Source of the DNA: Megaustenia siamemsis
Taxonomy: Eukaryota > Mollusca > Gastropoda > Stylommatophora > Ariophantidae
Assembly (NCBI GenBank): GCA_032433765.1
Contig: JAVIAB010000041.1
Location: 80,810,428-80,874,427 of the forward strand
Direction: 5' to 3'
Length of the DNA: 64,000 nt
This document shows, one piece after another, positions 58,581-64,000 of this stretch (position 1 is its first letter; the number at the start of each line of letters is the position of its first letter). Position numbers and translations under genes: made by a program. Below the pieces are notes generated by a model, which saw only the letters and a program-made list of their open reading frames with translations, was not told the DNA's origin and did no database searches.

Positions 58581-59240
58581 ACATGGTTCATTTCTTGGTG
58601 TTTTTTAGTGAAACCATGGCTCATATCTTGCTGTGTTTCTGTCCTAGCCATGGCTCATATCTTAGCTTGTGTGTGCTGGCCATGGCTCATATCTTGGTGT
58701 GTGTCATGTTAGTCATATCTCATATCTCGGTGTGTCCGTGTTAATCATGTCACATATCTTTATGTGTGTCTGTGTTTAGTCATATCTCATATCTTAGTGT
58801 GTACCAGTGTTAGTCATATGTCATATCTTTGTGTGTGCATGTCTGGGTTAGTGATATCTCATATCTTTGTGTGCATGTTTATGTTAGTCATATCTCATAT
58901 CTTTGTGTGTGCATGTCTGTTTTTGTCACATCTCAAATCCTTGTGTGTGCATGGCTATGTTAGTCCCATCTCATATCTTTGTGTGTGCATATCTATGTTA
59001 GTCATATCTCTTATCTTTGTGTGCATGTCTATGTTAGGCATGTGTCATATCTTTGTGTGTGCATGTCAATGTCATTTATATCTCATATCTTTATGTGCAT
59101 GTTTATGTTAGTCATGTGTCATATATCTTGATGAGTGTCAGTGTTGTTATGCCTCGTATCGCTGTGTGCATGTCTGTATTAGTCACATCTCATATCTTTG
59201 TGTGTGCATGTCTGTGTTAGTCACATCTCACATCTTTGTG
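58570..59240. repeat. Minisatellite with GTGTGCATGTCTGTGTTAGTC units
   Basis: Inverted counterpart of the 15300-16255 array, built from TCATATCTTTGTGTGTGCAT and GTCTATGTTAGTCA. It connects the lectin-like pseudogene to repeat copy C. Confidence 0.9.
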
Positions 59241-59622
59241 TGTCCGTGTCTGTGTTAGTCACCTCTAGTGACTCGGGCAGATGGTGCTCGTAAACCTGGG
59301 AGGGCCTACCATCTAAGGGCAGAATCCCCCTACAGAAAAGATCATCTGCTGCCTTGCAGGAAGATTGGGGACAATCAAAGGCTAGGGAAAGCAAACCCGA
59401 ATAAAATGCTGGCTGAAATCGGATGCACTGGGCCACTGGCGCAGAACACAGTGCAACGTATTAACGGGTGTTCAGTCACAGTGGATCTGACAGACTCTAA
59501 TTGTGATGTTCTGTCTGTGGGGGCGATCAACACACTTAGCCTGACAGCTGACTTCATATGAGAGTCTGGAATCCTTACTCTGATTGAGTCCTGAACGCAG
59601 AGAGAGAGAGAGAGAGAGAGAG
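59240..59622 (+). repeat. 350-bp dispersed repeat with (AG)n end, copy C
   Basis: Inverted relative to copies A and B. The short frame ADGARKPGRAYHL...LAQNTVQR is open on the plus strand, the same sense as the lectin-like pseudogene. (AG)n ends at the target duplication AGACATTTTTCTGA. Confidence 0.87.
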
Positions 59623-59634
59623 ACATTTTTCTGA

Positions 59635-62600
59635 TCAGTTCTTTGTTGGTATCATGTTTCTCTAAAAACTGATTTATCTCGTTTCTCAAAGCAAAAAACC
59701 GCCTCAAACAATTCCCTCTGCTTAGCCAGCGTACTTGTGTGTAGAGCACCAAATCGCCATATTCCGCCTCAACTTCTGATAGAAAATTTATAAATTGTCG
59801 GTGTGTCAAAGACCGATTTCCGCCTTTTATTAAATTCACACACTTTATTAGTTTTCATAACATCCTCCACGTCTAGAATCTTGCCACACAGCGCCTCCTG
59901 CTGTATAATGCAGTGTAATGCTGGGCAATGGATTCCAGCCTTCCTTAATAATCCAACTAGACCTGTTTGAGTACCACACATTGACTTAGCGCCATCTGTC
60001 ACTATTGCTGAAAGTCTGTTTATGTCACCGATACCGTTAACAACTTTCATAACTGAGTTATAAATGTCTTGACCTTTGGTCGTACTATGCAATGAATCTA
60101 AAGCTAGTAGTTCTTCATTGATAATAAAGTCTTTTGAAACAGTTCTTATGAAAATTAAAAGTTGTGCTGTGTCTGACATGTCAGTAGATTCATCCAAAGC
60201 CAGAGAAAAGTAAGCGGAATTTGTAACGACACTCTTTAATTTACTAGATATATGAGGACTTATTTCCTCAACCCTTCTAGTGACTGTCTGTTTTGATAGT
60301 GGAACGCTCTTTAATTTACTAGATATATGAGAACTTATTTCCTCAACCCTTCTAGTGACTGTCTGTTTTGATAGTGGAACGCTCTTTAATTTACTAGATA
60401 TATGAGAACTTATTTCCTCAACCCTTCTAGTGACTGTCTGTTTTGATAGTGGAACGCTCTTTAATTTACTAGATATATGAGAACTTATTTCCTCAACCCT
60501 TCTAGTGACTGTCTGTTTTGATAGTGGAACGCTCTTTAATTTACTAGATATATGAGAACTTATTTCCTCAACCCTTCTAATGACTGTCTGTTTTGATAGT
60601 GGAACGCTCTTTAATTTACTAGATATATGAGAACTTATTTCCTTAACCCTTCTAGTGACTGTCTGTTTTGATAGTGGAACGCTCTTTAATTTACTAGATA
60701 TATGAGAACTTATTTCCTCAACCCTTCTAGTGACTGTCTGTTTTGATAGTGGAACGCTCTTTAATTTACTAGATATATGAGAACTTATTTCCTCAACCCT
60801 TCTAGTGACTGTCTGTTTTGATAGTGGAACGCTCTTTAATTTACTAGATATAGGAGAACTTATTTCCTCAACCCTTCTGATGACTGTTTTGATAGTGGAA
60901 CGCTCTTTAATTTACTAGATATATGAGAACTTATTTCCTCAACCCTTCTAGTGACTGTCTGTTTTGATAGTGGAACGCTCTTTAATTACTAGATATATGA
61001 GAACTTATTTCCTCAACCCTTCTAGTGACTGTCTGTTTTGATAGTGGAACGCTCTTTAATTTACTAGATATATGAGAACTTATTTCCTCAACCCTTCTGA
61101 TGACTGTCTGTTTTGATAGTGGAACGCTCTTTAATTTACTAGATATATGAGAACTTATTTCCTTAACCCTTCTAGTGACTGTCTGTTTTGATAGTGGAAC
61201 GCTCTTTAATTTACTAGATATATGAGAACTTATTTCCTCAACCCTTCTAGTGACTGTCTGTTTTGATAGTGGAACGCTCTTTAATTTACTAGATATATGA
61301 GAACTTATTTCCTTAACCCTTCTAGTGACTGTCTGTTTTGATAGTGGAACGCTCTTTAATTTACTAGATATATGAGAACTTATTTCCTTAACCCTTCTAG
61401 TGACTGTCTGTTTTGATAGTGGAACGCTCTTTAATTTACTAGATATATGAGAACTTATATCCTCAACCCTTCTAGTGACTGTCTGTTTTGATAGTGGAAC
61501 GCTCTTTAATTTACTAGATATATGAGAACTTATTTCCTCAACCCTTCTAGTGACTGTCTGTTTTGATAGTGGAACGCTCTTTAATTTACTAGATATATGA
61601 GAACTTATATCCTCAACCCATCTAGTGACTGTCTGTTTTGATAGTGGAACGCTCTTTAATTTACTAGATATAGGAGAACTTATTTCCTCAACCCTTCTAG
61701 TGACTGTCTGTTTTGATAGTGGAACGCTCTTTAATTTACTAGATATAGGAGAACTTATTTCCTCAACCCTTCTAGTGACTGTCTGTTTTGATAGTGGAAC
61801 GCTCTTTAATTTACTAGATATATGAGAACTTATTTCCTCAACCCTTCTAGTGACTGTCTGTTTTGATAGTGGAACGCTCTTTAATTTACTAGATATATGA
61901 GAACTTATTTCCTCAACCCTTCTAGTGACTGTCTGTTTTGATAGTGGAACGCTCTTTAATTTACTAGATATATGAGAACTTATTTCCTCAACCCTTCTAG
62001 TGACTGTCTGTTTTGATAGTGGAACGCTCTTTAATTTACTAGATATATGAGAACTTATTTCCTCAACCCTTCTAGTGACTGTCTGTTTTGATAGTGGAAC
62101 GCTCTTTAATTTACCAGATATATGAGAACTTATTTCCTCAACCCTTCTAGTGACTGTCTGTTTTGATAGTGGAACGCTCTTTAATTTACTAGATATATGA
62201 GAACTTATTTCCTCAACCCTTCTAGTGACTGTCTGTTTTGATAGTGGAACGCTCTTTAATTTACTAGATATATGAGAACTTATTTCCTCAACCCTTCTAG
62301 TGACTGTCTGTTTTGATAGTGGAACGCTCTCAAAATGACTGGCAATTTTTTCTTCCCCAAATGCACGCGCCATGTTAATAGAACAACGCTTTACGAAGTC
62401 ACCGTCACATAATGATTTTTTTTATTTCGCTATCTCTGCGCTTACAACAAACGATGCCATTAAGGAACTTGTTTGTTTTGTTGTTAATGTAGTAAAAACA
62501 GATTTCTGAGCACTAACCTTTTTCTTCAAATCTCATACAAGTGTAGAACGTATTGTACCAATGTAGTCCTTGTATTTAGCGGCGTGATGATGTGTGTAAG

Positions 62601-62740
62601 GCCGTTTAAGATTATACTCTTCATTTACAGACAACACTTGCAAACACACAAGGCACTGCGGTTTGCTATCCTTATTGTTGATAAATAAAAAATCATGTTC
62701 CCATTTCTCATGAAAAAATCTGATTTTTTAAATTTAATTG
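59635..62740 (-). pseudogene. Outer hAT transposase, N-terminal and middle parts, with expanded repeat
   Basis: From right to left: a BED-like finger (WEHDFLF...PQCLVCL...YTHHHAAKYK, 62570-62730), then stops and frame changes. Next comes ARAFGEEKIASHFESVPLS (62330-62370) and a 25-residue unit repeated about 27 times. The catalytic-core segment ALDESTDMSDTAQLLIFIRTVSKDF (60110-60200) leads to VTDGAKSMCGTQTGL, PALHCIIQQEALCGK, and TQVRWLSRGNCLRRFFALRNEI (about 59700). The order matches GTF2IRD2/ZBED-type hAT transposases; the C-terminus is at 38218-38900. It is inactivated by several breaks. Confidence 0.82.
60210..62330 (-). repeat. 75-bp in-frame tandem repeat inside the transposase gene, about 27 copies
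   Basis: The unit contains GACTGTCTGTTTTGATAGTG and TTTACTAGATATATGAGAAC, period 75 bases. On the minus strand it encodes a 25-residue unit beginning SVPLSKQTVTRRVEEISSHI. Two units carry frame-breaking losses (4 bases near 60885, 1 base near 60986); the rest are in frame. Confidence 0.95.
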
Positions 62741-63464
62741 ACGTTTATTGCTCATATTATACCACGACCGAAGCAACAGACAATGAAAACACAGATTACA
62801 ACAATAGCACTGTTTCCTGTTAAAATGGAACTGTTCACTGTAACTCGACAAAATCAGAATGATCAGTGATCAGATCGGATATATGATTTTGACTGATGAA
62901 AAGAGGTTTGGAGAGAAAGAAACTGAAAGTAAAATAATTGTGAGGTGAAGGTGTTGGGGTGGAGGAGGTGGGTGACTGACAGTATTTCTTGGCGGAAACT
63001 GTTTGAACTCGCCGAACCGAGAGTCGGCTCTAGAACCATTCGTTGGCTTCTTCCTTTGTTTAAGTCGGTCGCAGGATGATCAAAAGAAAAAAAAAAGGAT
63101 GGGCCGGGAATGACGGGAAGTCGACGTTAAACTAACTACTAGAGTGTTCCGAGTTTTAAACATAGGTCTACTAGGGAATATTTGAGTTAGCTTTCTCCAC
63201 GGTTAGAAGTTAATGTAACAAATTTTAAATCAATTTTACCCAGGACATTTTGCTCAATGCAACCTGATTTTATTTTTTATCCGCCGCGAGCCACAAAAAG
63301 GACGTCGCGGGCCACTTGTGGCCCTCGAGCACCTAATTGGCCATCCCTGCTATAGAGGGTAACTTCCGAGGCGATAATCAGCGAATCAATTCAGAGGAAG
63401 ATATATGTTTACAGCACTCGGGAAAAATGACAAATAATCAACAGCAGAAAAAAAAAACAAAGAA

Positions 63465-63590
63465 CAATATATAGACCCAAGCAGGATCGAACCCGTACTC
63501 CTTGGCACAGCGCCTTGCCACGAGAAGCCAAACGCTAGGGAACACTGCCAACCCTGCTAACTAAAAAATTAGCCATCATTGGCGATATCT
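63465..63590 (-). repeat. Possible tRNA-derived SINE
   Basis: The minus strand contains GGGTTCGATCCTGC, close to the pol III B box, about 35 bases after GCAAGGCGCTGTGCC. It does not fold as a clear tRNA by eye. Confidence 0.3.
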
Positions 63591-63714
63591 TTCACGCAGG
63601 TGTTCTCATGACTATAGCATAGGGCTGCGATCACAGCTCGAGAATAAATTATGTTTCTGTATTTTTCCTATTAAGACAAGTATCTTCCGGATAGCGTAGA
63701 GCTGGGGAATACTT

Positions 63715-64000
63715 GCGTTGCATCTTCATCATCGAGTGCCATCTCCGCAACGAAGGTTGGCTACCATGGATCGCCATTCCACTCTGTTTCTTGCTTTGAT
63801 GGTGCAGGCTGACATAGATTGACTTGTCCATCTTTTGATGTTACTCGTCCATGTTAGTCTTGGTCTGCCTCTGCCTCTTTTATCTTCTATTTTCCCTTTC
63901 AATATTACTTTTAGTAGGCTGTTGTGTCTTTTAACGTGTCCCAAAAATTTCATTTGTCTTGTCTTAATTGTATTTAGTAGTTCTCTTTTTATTTTTAGTT
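63715..64000 (-). mobile_element. RTE-like LINE 3' end, running off the window
   Basis: The minus-strand frame FLGHVKRHNSLLKVILKGKI..KRGRGRPRLTW matches the C-terminal end of the LINE at 9892-12110. The rest lies beyond the right edge. Confidence 0.75.

Larger units (their letters stand above)
38914..59620 (+). mobile_element. EGF/lectin-carrying insertion with (AG)n tail, split by a hAT
   Basis: The 14 bases AGACATTTTTCTGA occur at 38900-38913 and 59621-59634, one on each side, as a target-site duplication in outer hAT coding sequence. The left end AAAATGG matches the start of the insertion at 1920; the right end is (AG)n. Subtracting the nested hAT leaves about 2.7 kb: a leader, an intronless EGF/F-type-lectin-like pseudogene, a minisatellite, and the 350-bp repeat copy C. 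The target duplication and 3' microsatellite tail suggest target-primed reverse transcription. Confidence 0.65.
37940..63349 (-). mobile_element. Outer hAT transposon (GTF2IRD2-like), split by nested insertions
   Basis: The terminal inverted repeat CAGGGATGGCCAATT starts at 37940 and its complement ends at 63349. The flanking 8-mers GTGTAGAG (37932-37939) and CTATAGAG (63350-63357) agree at 6 of 8 positions, consistent with a diverged hAT target duplication. The transposase N-terminal and middle parts are on the right (59650-62740) and the C-terminal part on the left (38218-38900), both on the minus strand. Removing the nested insertion places them in order. Imperfect duplication and several stops indicate that this is the oldest layer. 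Confidence 0.85.

Noticed and set aside
38914..59620. Helitron origin for the EGF/lectin insertion (terminal hairpin, TC end)
   Set aside because: A 10-14-base target duplication is present, which Helitrons do not make.
63465..63590. Functional tRNA gene
   Set aside because: Only a B-box-like word is clear; I cannot fold a cloverleaf or identify an anticodon stem.

Overview
The window is eukaryotic repeat-rich DNA from an invertebrate, most likely a mollusc or another lophotrochozoan. That placement is an inference from the mix of RTE-type LINEs, hAT elements, a Polinton, EGF/lectin-like Cys-rich genes and very heavy minisatellite load; no sequence here fixes the species. Only one ordinary host gene is convincing: a DHHC palmitoyltransferase on the minus strand near 31-32 kb.

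Layout. 1-7.1 kb is a 33-bp satellite split by a 1.6-kb insertion carrying a Cys-rich ectodomain pseudogene. 7.1-9.2 kb holds minisatellites and a decayed RTE LINE. 9.3-14.5 kb holds RNase H and RTE LINE copies on the plus strand. 14.9-16.3 kb is a (TC)n-tipped repeat with a minisatellite. 16.4-19.3 kb is a minus-strand RTE LINE and 20.6-22.4 kb a minus-strand LINE with RT and RNase H. 22.4-36.5 kb is a long run of unrelated minisatellites (units 19-68 bp) around the DHHC gene.

37.9-63.3 kb is a Russian-doll nest. An old GTF2IRD2-like hAT (37940-63349, minus) was hit by a roughly 2.7-kb EGF/lectin-carrying insertion with an (AG)n tail and a 10-14-bp target duplication. That insertion was hit by a 2.8-kb BED-finger hAT (39062-57051, 8-bp duplication GTTTGATA). 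That hAT was hit, inside its transposase ORF, by a complete 15,182-bp Polinton/Maverick (40609-55790, 6-bp duplication AACAAC, 620-bp terminal inverted repeats with two differences).

The Polinton is the highlight. It encodes a packaging ATPase, small basic and coiled-coil proteins, a chromodomain integrase, a membrane protein, a penton/pVI-like fusion, a double-jelly-roll major capsid protein, an adenain-type protease, a PC4-like protein with an internal duplication, and a protein-primed DNA polymerase B broken by one -1 frame change at an XXXYYYZ heptamer. Between the polymerase and the right TIR is a Bcl-2 homologue with BH1 and BH2 motifs. A perfect 20-base p53 response element lies 47 bases before its ATG, with an AP-1 site just upstream. 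Capsid, protease, packaging, integration and polymerase modules describe a virus-like life cycle. The Bcl-2 gene with a p53-type promoter suggests an anti-apoptotic accessory module switched on by the host stress response; that last step is inference.
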